Below, one piece after another: positions 1 to 7,974 of a stretch of DNA of 64,000 nt. The translations under genes and the position numbers were made by a program. The notes beneath the pieces are model-generated. The model searched no databases and was not told the DNA's origin. It saw nothing but the letters and a program-made list of their open reading frames with translations. The DNA comes from Nocardia sp. BMG111209 (lineage in GTDB: Bacteria; Actinomycetota; Actinomycetes; Mycobacteriales; Mycobacteriaceae). The stretch is taken from contig NZ_KB907307.1 of NCBI RefSeq assembly GCF_000381925.1, forward strand, positions 4,030,001 through 4,094,000, in the 5' to 3' direction. Each line of letters opens with the position of its first letter. The first letter of the stretch is position 1.

Positions 1-64
1 GTTCGGACCGGCCCGGCAGTGGATAGGGCTGCACCTGCAGGGCCGGCGTGGGCACGATCGTCAT
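1..64 (-). CDS. phzD: Probable isochorismatase PhzD, N-terminal end only
   Basis: Only the first 21 codons lie in the window; the gene runs off the left edge. It starts with ATG two bases after the stop codon of the upstream DAHP synthase, so the two are almost certainly co-transcribed. The visible peptide begins MTIVPTPALQVQPYPLPG. The PYPLP motif matches the N-terminus I recall for PhzD/EntB isochorismatases, which read roughly IP..(x)AYPLP. PhzD hydrolyses 2-amino-2-deoxyisochorismate to trans-2,3-dihydro-3-hydroxyanthranilate. Gene order (phzB, phzC, then this gene) is that of Pseudomonas phz operons, where phzD comes next. The call rests on that order and a very short peptide, so another phz gene is possible. 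Confidence 0.55.
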   Translation of the reverse strand, partial: MTIVPTPALQVQPYPLPGRSE

Positions 65-66
65 GG

Positions 67-1266
67 TTACTCCGAATTCGTCAGTGCCTCTAGGACATCC
101 AGGCGTTCGGCGGACCAGGCCGCGACCACCTCGGCCGCCTGGTCCGGATTCAGGCGCGGATCGCACAGCGTGGCGGCGGCCGTCGACGGCACCGGTGCGT
201 CGGCGTCGGCGAGGCATTCGCCGACCGGGTAGGGCGTGGCCTCCAGATGCAGTCCGTGCGCCGCCACGCCGACATCGGCGAGGATCGACCGGAACCGGCG
301 CAGCTCCGCGACCACGGTCGCCACCAGGCGGGTCTTGCGGTTGCCCGGAAGCTTGATCGTGTTGCCGTGCATGGGATCCGACAGCCACAGCACCGGGTGC
401 CCGTCGTCGCGCACCGCCCGCGCCAATGCGGGCAGCCGTGCTTCGATGGCGTCCGCGCCCATGCGGACGATCAGCGTCAGCCGGCCGGGTTCGCGCTCCG
501 GATCCAATCGGTGGCACAGCTCCAGCAGTTCCGCCGGGGTGACGGTGGGCCCGATCTTGCAGGCGACCGGATTCGTCACGCGCGACAGCAGATCGACGTG
601 CGCGCCGTCGGCGCGGCGGGTGCGCTCGCCGATCCAGGGCCAGTGCGTGGACCCGAGGAACAGGTCGCCGGCGCCGCTGCTGCGCAGCAGCGGCTGCTCG
701 TAATCCAGCAGCAGCGCTTCGTGACTGGTCCACACCCGGTCCTCGAGACCGGGGCCGGACAACCGGCCGAGATGGCCGATGGCCTCGCGAGCGGCCATGA
801 AGCACTGCAACATTCGCAGCGGATCCGGACGGCGGCTGTCCGCGTCGAATTCGGGCGCGTTGACCATGTGCCCGCGGTAGGCCGGCAGCACCACGTCGCC
901 GACCTGTTCGATCGGCTGGGAGCGCGGCTTGGTGAACTGGCCGGCGATCCGGCCGACCCGCAGGACCGGCAGACCGGCCTCCGCCGCCAGGACATCGGCC
1001 AGCAGGTGCACGAGCCCGGCCTTGGCCGCGATGTGCGGCCGGGTGCACTCGTTCGGATCCTCGGCACAGTCACCGGCCTGCAACACCAGCGCGGAGCCGG
1101 CGGAGACCGCGGCCAGCGCCCGTCGCAGCGCGACGAGCTGCTCGAATTCGATCAGCGCACCGGCGGTGGCCAGTACGGTGCGCACGTTGGCAACCTGGTC
1201 CGGCGCATCCCATTCCGGCTGCTGGGCGGCCGGCAGCGTCCGCCCCGGGAAAAGTGGGTACGTCAC
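67..1266 (-). CDS. phzC: Class II DAHP synthase, phenazine type (PhzC)
   Basis: Condenses phosphoenolpyruvate and erythrose 4-phosphate to DAHP, committing carbon to the shikimate route that feeds phenazine assembly. At about 399 residues it has the length of PhzC (about 400) and not of the longer housekeeping AroG of actinomycetes (about 460). Class II signatures are visible: RVGRIAGQFTKPRS near residue 104, CKIGPT, DPMHGNT and HLEATP, which carry substrate and metal ligands. A TTG lies six bases further out at 1272, but it is only one base after GAGGGG. The GTG at 1266 sits six bases from that ribosome site and is preferred. It is 39 bp downstream of phzB and 2 bp upstream of the next gene. 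A dedicated DAHP synthase in a biosynthetic cluster commonly escapes aromatic feedback control; that is family knowledge, not seen here. Confidence 0.93.
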   Translation of the reverse strand: MTYPLFPGRTLPAAQQPEWDAPDQVANVRTVLATAGALIEFEQLVALRRALAAVSAGSALVLQAGDCAEDPNECTRPHIAAKAGLVHLLADVLAAEAGLPVLRVGRIAGQFTKPRSQPIEQVGDVVLPAYRGHMVNAPEFDADSRRPDPLRMLQCFMAAREAIGHLGRLSGPGLEDRVWTSHEALLLDYEQPLLRSSGAGDLFLGSTHWPWIGERTRRADGAHVDLLSRVTNPVACKIGPTVTPAELLELCHRLDPEREPGRLTLIVRMGADAIEARLPALARAVRDDGHPVLWLSDPMHGNTIKLPGNRKTRLVATVVAELRRFRSILADVGVAAHGLHLEATPYPVGECLADADAPVPSTAAATLCDPRLNPDQAAEVVAAWSAERLDVLEALTNSE

Positions 1267-1305
1267 GATCAACCCCTCGAATATCGCCCGATCACGAGCG
1301 CTTGG

Positions 1306-1785
1306 TCAGGTCGGAATACCGGCCCGCACGACATGCGGGACCTCGATGCCGAGGGCACGGAACTGCTGGCAGGGATTCATGAATTCCCGCTGCAACTCGA
1401 TTTTTCCGTCCTCGAACTGGAAGTAGTGGATGAAGTGATTGTGGTAGTAACCTTCCGGATAACCCTCGAAAATGATCCGGCCGGCACCCTCGCACTCCAC
1501 CCAGAATCGTTCCGGGTCCTGCGTATCGAAGATCTCGATATCGGTCCAGGCCCAGTCCGGGAAGCAGCGCAGCGACCATATCGCGTGCTCCGCCAATCGA
1601 TCCCGGCCCGAGATCACGATCGGCTCACCGGATTCGGTGGTCCAGAGCCCGCCACGGCCGTTTGCCGTGAACAATTCGTGACGCCGCAGCCGATCCTGAC
1701 CCCGGGTGTTCATATAGCGTTCGACCACGATTCGATTCTCGGCACGAATGCGGTCGTATTGCCCGTCGACAACTGGTGTGTTCAT
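1306..1785 (-). CDS. phzB: Phenazine biosynthesis protein PhzA/PhzB family
   Basis: A 159-residue SnoaL/NTF2-fold protein closely resembling PhzB: I recognise YMNTRGQDRLRRHELF, GGLWTT, LAEHAIWSLRCFPDW, PEGYYHNHF and EFMN in family order. PhzA/B catalyses head-to-head condensation of two aminoketone molecules to build the phenazine tricycle. The His of AEHAIW (residue 67) and the Glu of REFMN (134) fall where the family's catalytic His and Glu sit. Start: ATG at 1785, with GAGGGG six bases upstream; the open frame continues further out, but without family resemblance. It is the first gene of a leftward operon (phzB, phzC, probable phzD). Only one A/B copy is visible, as in many actinomycete clusters, whereas Pseudomonas carries phzA and phzB in tandem. 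Confidence 0.95.
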   Translation of the reverse strand: MNTPVVDGQYDRIRAENRIVVERYMNTRGQDRLRRHELFTANGRGGLWTTESGEPIVISGRDRLAEHAIWSLRCFPDWAWTDIEIFDTQDPERFWVECEGAGRIIFEGYPEGYYHNHFIHYFQFEDGKIELQREFMNPCQQFRALGIEVPHVVRAGIPT

Positions 1786-2005
1786 GTTCGCCCCTCGGCA
1801 TACCATTGCACATCGTTCACATACCGACGAAACGAAATGGTAACAACAGGACGATCGGGTACTCAATGTATCGTTGCCTCACCCGAAATGAGCGGATATT
1901 CCCGGCCGATGCGCGCACCCCTCGTGAGTCACCGAAGATATTGCCGCTCCCGGATGTGCACAGTATGTTTTCCGCGTCCTTTCCTGTAAAAAGGCGGAAA
2001 TTCCC
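1786..2005. promoter_or_regulatory. Divergent promoter region between phzB and the phzS-like gene
   Basis: A 220-bp non-coding stretch, more AT-rich than its flanks, that must hold the start signals for the leftward phz operon and the rightward monooxygenase. The ribosome site AAGGCGGA is visible about nine bases before the ATG at 2006. I see no convincing long dyad for a LuxR- or TetR-type regulator, and no regulator gene lies next to it inside the window. Confidence 0.4.
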
Positions 2006-3226
2006 ATGACGACATCGACCATCGTGATCGCCGGCGCCGGGATCGGCGGATTGACCGCCGCGCTCGCGCTGCACGCTCGCGGCCACCACGTCACCGTGCT
2101 GGAGGCCGCCCCCGAGATCCGGCCGCTGGGCGTGGGCATCAACATCCAACCGGCCGCGGTCGGCGAACTCACCGGGCTTGGACTCGGTGAGGCGTTGTCC
2201 GCCAACGGCATTGCCACCCGGGTCCATCGGTACGTGGACCATCGCGGCGCCACGCTGTGGACCGAACCGCGGGGCATCGACGCGGGAAATGCGTTCCCGC
2301 AGTATTCGATTCATCGCGGCGAGCTGCAGATGCTGCTGCTGCGCGCGGTCCGGGACCGGCTCGGGCCGGACGCGGTGCACACCGGAGAACCGTTGCGTGC
2401 CTTCCAGCCCGGCCCGGGTTCGGTGCGTGTGCAGGCCGGTGACGCGGTGCACGAGGCCGACGTGCTGGTCGGCGCGGACGGCCTGCATTCCGCGGTCCGG
2501 GACCGACTACATCCGGACGGGCCGCCGGTGGTGCGGTCCGATGTCGGAATGTGGCGCGGCGTCACCGAACTGCCGGGCTTCCTCGACGGGCGGACGATGA
2601 TCATCGGCTCCGACCAGCAGGGCAACCGGCTGATCGCCTATCCGTGCTCGCGCCCGCACGCCGAACGTGGTCGCGCACTGCTCAATTGGGTGTGCCTGGC
2701 CGCGGGCCCCGCTGGCCGGACCGACGGCGACCCGCTCGACGAGGTGCTGCCCCGCTTCGCGCACTGGGATCTGGGCTGGCTGGACCTGGCGGCGGTGCTC
2801 ACCACCAGCCGGGAGATCCTCCGGTATCCGATGGCCGACCGGGAGCCGCTGGAGAGCTGGGGATACGGCCGGGTCACCCTGCTCGGCGACGCGGCACACC
2901 CGATGTACCCGATCGGCGCCAACGGCGCGTCGCAGGCGATCGTCGACGCGGTCGTGCTCGCCGACGAGATCACCCGCGACGAGGACCTGGTCACGGGCCT
3001 GCGCCGCTACGAGTCCGCCCGGATCCCGGCGACCACCGCGATCGTGCGGGCCAATCGGTCCATGGACCGCAAGGAGCGGGCCGTCGCCGGCCGGCCGGAG
3101 GCGGAGGTGTCGTCGCGGCTCGCCGCGATCACCCGCGACTACCGGACGACGGTCGACGAATCGCTGGTCGGCAGCCGTCGGCCGGGCCACCCGAGCGCGC
3201 GGCCGGAGGGCCGCTCCCCGCGCTGA
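2006..3226 (+). CDS. FAD-dependent monooxygenase, PhzS-like
   Basis: A 406-residue class A flavoprotein hydroxylase. The N-terminal dinucleotide site is IVIAGAGIGGLTAALAL (residues 6-22). The segment EIRPLGVGINIQPAAV and the following QYSIHRGELQMLLL are nearly those of PhzS, the enzyme that converts 5-methylphenazine-1-carboxylate to pyocyanin. The GD motif LLGDAAHPMYPIGANGASQA near residue 290 completes the FAD site. It probably hydroxylates or decarboxylatively hydroxylates a phenazine carboxylate, tailoring the product of the divergent operon. Whether a PhzM-type N-methyltransferase accompanies it cannot be seen here. The last about 30 residues are Arg/Pro-rich and unlike the family. A strong bidirectional terminator follows. 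Confidence 0.88.
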   Translation: MTTSTIVIAGAGIGGLTAALALHARGHHVTVLEAAPEIRPLGVGINIQPAAVGELTGLGLGEALSANGIATRVHRYVDHRGATLWTEPRGIDAGNAFPQYSIHRGELQMLLLRAVRDRLGPDAVHTGEPLRAFQPGPGSVRVQAGDAVHEADVLVGADGLHSAVRDRLHPDGPPVVRSDVGMWRGVTELPGFLDGRTMIIGSDQQGNRLIAYPCSRPHAERGRALLNWVCLAAGPAGRTDGDPLDEVLPRFAHWDLGWLDLAAVLTTSREILRYPMADREPLESWGYGRVTLLGDAAHPMYPIGANGASQAIVDAVVLADEITRDEDLVTGLRRYESARIPATTAIVRANRSMDRKERAVAGRPEAEVSSRLAAITRDYRTTVDESLVGSRRPGHPSARPEGRSPR

Positions 3227-3240
3227 GACGGCGGACATTC

Positions 3241-3271
3241 GATGGCGGCCGGGGATTCCCCGGCCGCCATC
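3241..3271. terminator. Bidirectional hairpin terminator
   Basis: A perfect 15-bp stem (GATGGCGGCCGGGGA and its complement) around a minimal loop, centred between the converging ends of the phzS-like gene and the sigma factor gene. There is no strong T-run, which is usual for high-GC actinomycetes. Confidence 0.75.
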
Positions 3272-3310
3272 GGCGTTTCGGTGCGGCACACCGCCGCGCA
3301 GCCCGCGAGA

Positions 3311-4270
3311 TCAGTTCCAGGCGGCCAGCTTCTCCGGGTTGCGGACCACCCAGATCCGGTCGATCCGGCCGTCCGTGACACCCAGGGAGATCACCGCGAG
3401 CACCTCGCCCGCGGCGTGGGCGACCAGGCCCGGTTCGCCGTTGACCAGCGCCTCCTCGATCAGCAGATCGGGCTGGCGCCGGAACACGTCGAGGAAGAAC
3501 CGGGCCACGGCCGGAGCGCCGGCGATCGGCTCGATCGAGGCCGTGACCAGGCCGCCGCCGTCGGTGACCGCGGTCGCCTGCGGATCGAGCAGGCGGACCA
3601 GCTCCGCCAGATCCCCGGTCTGCCAGGCCGCGCGGAACGCCCCGGCCAGCGAGGCCCGCTGCTGCGGCGGCGCGTCGACCACCCGCGCGGTGTCCACCCG
3701 GCGGCGCGCCGAGGAGGCCAGCTGCCGGCACGCCCCCGGCGAGCGGCCGACGATGTCGGCGATCTCGCTGAACCGGTACTGGAACACGTCGTGCAGGACG
3801 AACGCGACCCGCTCGGCCGGGGTCATCCCCTCCAGCACCAGCAGCAGTGCCATCGCCACCGACTCGTCCAGGGTCACCTGGTCGGCCGGGTCGGTGGTGT
3901 CGTCCGCGGGTTTGTGGCTGGTCCAGCGCGCCGGATCGGGCAGCGGCTCGGGCAGCCACTCCCCCACGTAGCGCTCGCGGCGGGCCCGCGCCGAACCGAG
4001 CATGTCCAGGCAGATCCGGCTGGCCGTGGTCATCAGCCAGCCCATCGGCGACTCGATCTCCTGCCGGCCGTCCTCGCTGAGCTTGTACCAGCGCAGATAG
4101 GTCTCCTGGACGGCGTCCTCGGCATCGGCGACCGAGCCCAGCAGCCGGTAGCCGAGGTTCATCAGCGCTCGTCGCTCCGCCGCGACGGCGTGCAGGTCGT
4201 CGGGCACGGTGTCGTCTGCCTCGGCCACGGTGTCCTCCCGGTCCGGTCGTCGCTCGGGTGAAGAACTCAT
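3311..4270 (-). CDS. sigJ: ECF RNA polymerase sigma factor, SigJ/ECF41 type
   Basis: A 319-residue sigma factor with an extra C-terminal domain. Region 2 includes [20 protein letters not shown] (about residues 43-62) and region 4 includes [20 protein letters not shown] (about 151-170) followed by a helix-turn-helix. The linker carries WLPEPL, and the C-terminal SnoaL-like extension (about 205-319) carries a Gly-rich DGGG motif and ends with NPEKLAAWN. These linker and tail signatures are the ECF41 hallmarks; in that group the tail replaces a separate anti-sigma factor and modulates activity. ECF41 factors usually drive an adjacent oxidoreductase, carboxymuconolactone decarboxylase or epimerase gene. 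Here the divergent neighbour, 155 bp away, is an ABM-fold monooxygenase leading a qcrB unit, the obvious candidate regulon. The ATG at 4270 has a weak ribosome site; an internal GTG is an alternative start. Confidence 0.9.
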   Translation of the reverse strand: MSSSPERRPDREDTVAEADDTVPDDLHAVAAERRALMNLGYRLLGSVADAEDAVQETYLRWYKLSEDGRQEIESPMGWLMTTASRICLDMLGSARARRERYVGEWLPEPLPDPARWTSHKPADDTTDPADQVTLDESVAMALLLVLEGMTPAERVAFVLHDVFQYRFSEIADIVGRSPGACRQLASSARRRVDTARVVDAPPQQRASLAGAFRAAWQTGDLAELVRLLDPQATAVTDGGGLVTASIEPIAGAPAVARFFLDVFRRQPDLLIEEALVNGEPGLVAHAAGEVLAVISLGVTDGRIDRIWVVRNPEKLAAWN

Positions 4271-4425
4271 ATCCAGTAGACGACGCAGGTCCCGGGAACG
4301 TCTGCCGCGGCACCAGACATTCTTCCGCGCTGCGTCGTCATCAGCAGTGGAGCCGGATTCACCCGGGCCCCCGGCGGGCCCGGTCCGGACCGCAGAGACA
4401 CCGTCGAATCAGGAGGAAACCGCAT

Positions 4426-4731
4426 ATGACCGCCAACTTCTTCAACGTGCTCGAGGTCGACCCGGCCAAGCAGAAGGAACTGATCGAGCTGCTCAACGAG
4501 GGCACCGAGTCGGTCATCCGGCATCGTCCGGGCTTCGTGTCGGTGACGCTGTTCGCCAGCGCCGACGGCAGCAAGGTGATCAACTGGGCGCAGTGGGCCA
4601 GCCCGGAGGATGCGAAGGCCACCCTCGGCGACCCGGCGGCGCAGGAGTTCGCGAAGAAGACCGCCGCGATCGCCAAGCCGAGCCCGGGTGTCTACTCGAT
4701 CGTCGCCGAGGTCAAGGCGGAGTCGGCGTAA
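4426..4731 (+). CDS. ABM-domain monooxygenase-like protein
   Basis: A 101-residue dimeric ferredoxin-like (antibiotic biosynthesis monooxygenase) protein. Typical features are the opening strand NFFNVLEV, the helix [14 protein letters not shown], the [10 protein letters not shown] strand and the central [11 protein letters not shown] segment. Family members oxidise polyketide or quinol-like aromatics without cofactors, or act as small-molecule scavengers. The start is fixed by AGGAGG six to nine bases before the ATG at 4426. It is translationally coupled to the following qcrB (stop and start overlap as TAATG at 4729-4733), which suggests its substrate or job is linked to quinone/quinol chemistry. 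It lies divergent from the ECF41 sigma factor and is its likely target. No specific substrate can be assigned. Confidence 0.85.
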   Translation: MTANFFNVLEVDPAKQKELIELLNEGTESVIRHRPGFVSVTLFASADGSKVINWAQWASPEDAKATLGDPAAQEFAKKTAAIAKPSPGVYSIVAEVKAESA

Positions 4732-6356
4732 TGAGTGCTCCGGCACAGGCCGGATCCGTTTCCCGCGCGGCGCACGCCGCGCGGGATGCGGACTCCCGGT
4801 ACCGTATGGCGCCGTTCGTCAAGCGCTCGATCAACAAGGTCTTCCCGACCCATTGGTCGTTCCTGCTCGGCGAGATCGCGCTGTACTCGTTCATCATCCT
4901 GATCCTGTCCGGAATCTATCTGTCCCTGTACTTCGATCCGTCGATGAGCGACACCGTCTACAACGGCTCCTACCAGCCGTTGCGCGGCGTCACGATGTCG
5001 CGGGCGTACGAGACCGCGCTGAACATCACGTTCGAGGTGCGCGGCGGACTGTTCATCCGGCAGGTACACCATTGGACCGCACTGCTTTTCGCGGCCTCGA
5101 TGATCCTGCACCTGTTCCGGATCTTCTTCACCGGCGCGTTCCGCAAGCCGCGGGAGGGGAACTGGACCATCGGCTCGATCCTGTTGATCCTGGCCATGTT
5201 CGAGGGCTTCTTCGGCTACTCGCTGCCGGACGATCTGCTGTCCGGCACCGGGCTGCGGTCGCCGCTGGGCGGGATCACCATGGCCGTGCCGGTGATCGGA
5301 ACCTGGTTGCACTGGCTGCTTTTCGGCGGGGAGTTCCCCGGCACCGTCATCATCCCGCGGCTGTACATCGCCCATGTACTGCTGATTCCCGGGATCATGC
5401 TGGCGCTGATCGCCGCGCACGTGGCGCTCGTCTGGTATCAGAAGCACACCCAGTATCCGGGTCCCGGGCGGACCGAGAAGAACGTGGTGGGTTCGCGCAT
5501 CGTGCCGGTGTTCGCCGCCGACCAGGGTGCGTTCTTCATGTTCACCCTCGGCACCGTGGCGGTGATGGGCGGTGTGCTGCAGATCAATCCGATCTGGGAC
5601 TTCGGGCCGTACAACCCGGCCCAGGTGTCGGCGGGGTCGCAGCCGGACTTCTACATGATGTGGACGGACGGCCTGGCCCGGCTGCTGCCGGCGTGGGAGA
5701 TCTACCTGGGCCCCTACACGATTCCCGCGGCCTTCTGGGTCGCGGTGGTCATGGGGCTGGTGTTCACGGTGCTGGTGATGTACCCGTCGATCGAGCGGCG
5801 GCTGACCCACGACACCGCGATCCACAACCTGCTGCAACGGCCGCGAGATGTGCCGGTGCGCACCGGAATCGGCGCCATGGCCATCGCGTTCTACGTGGTC
5901 CTGACGCTGTCCTGTGTCAACGACATCCTCGCGTTCAAATTCGATATCTCGCTCAATGCCATGACCTGGATCGGGCGGATCGGACTGCTCATCGCACCGC
6001 CGGTGGCGTACTACGCCGCCTACCGGATGTGCCTGGGCCTGCAGCGCAGCGACCGGTCGGTGCTGGAACACGGCATCGAGACCGGCGTGATCAAGCGGCT
6101 GCCGCACGGCGAGTACATCGAGGTGCACCAGTCGCTGGGACCGGTCGACGGGCACGGCCACCCGATCCCGCTGGAATACCAGGGGGCGAAGGTCCCGAAG
6201 AAGATGAACGAGTTGGGTTTCGCCGGCCGTCCCGGCGGCGGTACCTTCCTCCGCGCCGACCCATCGGCCGAGGCGGAGGTGCTCGAGCAGCACGAAAAGC
6301 ACGGCGAGCAGGCACAATTGGCCGTCCTGCACGAGTATCAGGACCGGAATTCGTGA
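4731..6356 (+). CDS. qcrB: Cytochrome bc1 complex cytochrome b subunit, stand-alone copy
   Basis: A 541-residue membrane protein very close to mycobacterial QcrB (about 549). All four haem-ligand histidines are present as two pairs: [15 protein letters not shown] in one helix and [18 protein letters not shown] in another. The Qo loop [11 protein letters not shown] and the actinobacterial C-terminal tail (ERSVLEH-type segment, [20 protein letters not shown]) are complete. QcrB oxidises menaquinol in the III-IV supercomplex. It is unusual here because qcrC, qcrA and ctaE do not precede it; its neighbours are an ABM monooxygenase and a DUF2007-like gene. It is therefore probably a second copy, able to exchange into the bc1 complex. 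It looks functional, with no missing motif. Where Mtb QcrB has Thr-Glu in the Qo site, as I recall it, this has Thr-Asp; whether that differs from the host's main copy cannot be seen. Confidence 0.93.
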   Translation: MSAPAQAGSVSRAAHAARDADSRYRMAPFVKRSINKVFPTHWSFLLGEIALYSFIILILSGIYLSLYFDPSMSDTVYNGSYQPLRGVTMSRAYETALNITFEVRGGLFIRQVHHWTALLFAASMILHLFRIFFTGAFRKPREGNWTIGSILLILAMFEGFFGYSLPDDLLSGTGLRSPLGGITMAVPVIGTWLHWLLFGGEFPGTVIIPRLYIAHVLLIPGIMLALIAAHVALVWYQKHTQYPGPGRTEKNVVGSRIVPVFAADQGAFFMFTLGTVAVMGGVLQINPIWDFGPYNPAQVSAGSQPDFYMMWTDGLARLLPAWEIYLGPYTIPAAFWVAVVMGLVFTVLVMYPSIERRLTHDTAIHNLLQRPRDVPVRTGIGAMAIAFYVVLTLSCVNDILAFKFDISLNAMTWIGRIGLLIAPPVAYYAAYRMCLGLQRSDRSVLEHGIETGVIKRLPHGEYIEVHQSLGPVDGHGHPIPLEYQGAKVPKKMNELGFAGRPGGGTFLRADPSAEAEVLEQHEKHGEQAQLAVLHEYQDRNS

Positions 6357-6360
6357 GCCG

Positions 6361-6594
6361 ATGAAGTTCTCGAGTTCGGCGCGCGGCGGCGAGTACGGGC
6401 TGCTCGTCGCCGCCGCCACCGTGACCGACGACCGGACCGCCGATGCCGTCCGGAAGCTGCTGCGCCGCAACGGCATACGGGCCACCTCCGGGCGGTCCCG
6501 GCACCGGTCGGCGTGGGGCGGGCAGGTCCAGGTGCTGGTATTCCCGGAAGACGCGGTACGCGCCTACGAGGTGCTGTGCCGGAATACCCGGTGA
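6361..6594 (+). CDS. Small DUF2007-like protein
   Basis: A 77-residue protein starting four bases after the qcrB stop, so in the same transcript. The core reads VAAATVTDDRTADAVRKLLR, then NGIRAT, a basic linker, and VLVFPEDAVRAYEVL. This is the pattern of DUF2007 ('putative signal transducing protein'): a strand, a helix that selects between related inputs, and a terminal helix after a VxVxxEDxxxA motif. No catalytic residues are evident. The middle is unusually basic (SGRSRHRSAW). Its role with QcrB is unknown; it could be an accessory or assembly factor. The call as a real gene rests on spacing and family pattern. Confidence 0.75.
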   Translation: MKFSSSARGGEYGLLVAAATVTDDRTADAVRKLLRRNGIRATSGRSRHRSAWGGQVQVLVFPEDAVRAYEVLCRNTR

Positions 6595-6722
6595 CGATCA
6601 CCGTGGCTGCCCCGAAATGCTGTACCAGCGGTTCGATTCGGGGCCACAAAATTGTACATTCGGTCCTTTTCCAGCTCCTTTGACACGTCAACTCCGTGCG
6701 TCTTCTCACAGTCGAAAAATTG

Positions 6723-6751
6723 TTGACACGCGGTTACAACAAAATTAGGCT
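6723..6751 (+). promoter_or_regulatory. Probable SigA-type promoter of the integrase-like gene
   Basis: TTGACA at 6723-6728 and TAGGCT at 6746-6751 are separated by 17 bases, the consensus spacing. Transcription would begin near 6758, giving a leader of about 105 bases before the preferred ATG at 6865. The surrounding 6600-6760 stretch is unusually AT-rich for this window. Confidence 0.5.
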
Positions 6752-6864
6752 CACTACGGCTCATGGATCCCGGTTTTCCACCGGGGGCTCCCGCAGTGTT
6801 GCGCGAGCGCGTGGCCGCACGGCCGGAGCAGGACTTTCGGAATAAAAACACGAGGGCTGCAACC

Positions 6865-7965
6865 ATGCGCGACTCCATGGATATTCTGACCATATCACCG
6901 GCGATGACCCTTGCCGAGCGGAAGGCACTCACCCGCTCATTCGCAAGTTCGTATGCACGTGCCGACAAGCTCGAGAAGACCCGAATTCTCAATCAGGTCT
7001 GCGCCGCCACCGGCTGGCACCGCAATCACGCCCGCAAGGCCCTGAGCAATGCCACCCAGCAGGAATCCGCGCCCGCCCGCGCCGGCGCCGACCACGTCAA
7101 ATACGACGCGAAAGTGGTCGACGCCCTGCAATTCTGCTGGACGATCCTGGACCAGCCGGCCGGCAAACGGCTCGCGCCGATCCTGCCGGAACTGGTCGCG
7201 GTCCTGCGCCGGCACGGCGAATTGAGCATCGACGATCGCACCGCCGACCTGCTCGGGGAGATGTCACCGGCCACGATCGACCGCCGGCTCGCCGACGAGC
7301 GCCGGCGGCACCCACCGGCCGCGGGCCGCAAGATCCGGCTGGCCCCCACGGTCCGCGACGATCTGACCGCGCTCACCTGGAACGGCTGGGACCACACCCA
7401 GCCCGGCTTCGCCCGCGTGACCATGGCACACGACGGCCGCGGTCGCACCCTCACCATCACCGACATCGCCACCGGCTGGACCGAGAGCCGGGCACTGGCC
7501 GCACCCGCGCAGGCGGCGGCCGCGGTGGAGGACATCGCCCTGATCCTGCCGTTCCCGATCCTCGGCCTCGGCTCGATCGACTGCGGCCGCGAGGCCGATG
7601 CCGTGCTGCTGGCCTGGTGCCGGCAGCGCCGGTTGACCTTCGCGCGCTCCCGCACGGCCACCAGTTGCGAATTGCCGGCGCCGCCCGCGCACCGGGCCTT
7701 CCCGGGGGAACTCGCGCTGTGCGACGAGATCTGGATCGACCGTTCGATGCTGACCAATTATTTCCACCCGCAGCAGCGGCTGGTCGGCACGGCACACGGC
7801 CGCCGGTACGACACCGCCACGCCGTATCAACGGGTATTACGGCACCCCGCGGTGACCGGCGAGGACAAGGCCATCCTCGCCGACACCTATCGGGGTATCA
7901 ATCCGGCGGCGGTCCATCGGCATCTGAAGACCGCGACCGCGCGCCTGCACGCCCTGCGGGCCTGA
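6865..7965 (+). CDS. DDE-integrase-like protein, probably domesticated or inactive transposase relative
   Basis: About 366 residues from the ATG at 6865, which has GAGGG eight bases upstream; a frame-open ATG at 6763 has no ribosome site. The N-terminal helix-turn-helix region (ATGWHRNHARKAL) and the segment LLGEMSPATIDRRL resemble ISNCY-type integrase-catalytic transposases. The first catalytic Asp region (VTMAHDGRG) is recognisable, and the second maps to GSIDCGREADAVLL. The family's conserved stretch with Asn-Asp-Asn and the third acid (N-D-N-A-H-V-E-Q-K-N) is missing: after FARSRTATSCE the protein jumps to AFPGELALCDEIW, a shorter unrelated-looking segment. The rest (RLVGTAHGRRYDTATPYQRVL) again follows the family. 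No terminal inverted repeats or target duplication were found. It is unlikely to transpose and may be a co-opted DNA-binding protein or a decaying copy. Confidence 0.7.
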   Translation: MRDSMDILTISPAMTLAERKALTRSFASSYARADKLEKTRILNQVCAATGWHRNHARKALSNATQQESAPARAGADHVKYDAKVVDALQFCWTILDQPAGKRLAPILPELVAVLRRHGELSIDDRTADLLGEMSPATIDRRLADERRRHPPAAGRKIRLAPTVRDDLTALTWNGWDHTQPGFARVTMAHDGRGRTLTITDIATGWTESRALAAPAQAAAAVEDIALILPFPILGLGSIDCGREADAVLLAWCRQRRLTFARSRTATSCELPAPPAHRAFPGELALCDEIWIDRSMLTNYFHPQQRLVGTAHGRRYDTATPYQRVLRHPAVTGEDKAILADTYRGINPAAVHRHLKTATARLHALRA

Positions 7966-7974
7966 ATCGCCCGA

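Noticed and set aside
247..1989. 580-codon plus-strand frame across phzC and phzB
   Set aside because: It spans two recognisable opposite-strand genes and has no domain.
4731..6356. Main respiratory bc1 operon
   Set aside because: No qcrC, qcrA or ctaE neighbours are present; only cytochrome b, so it is treated as a separate copy.
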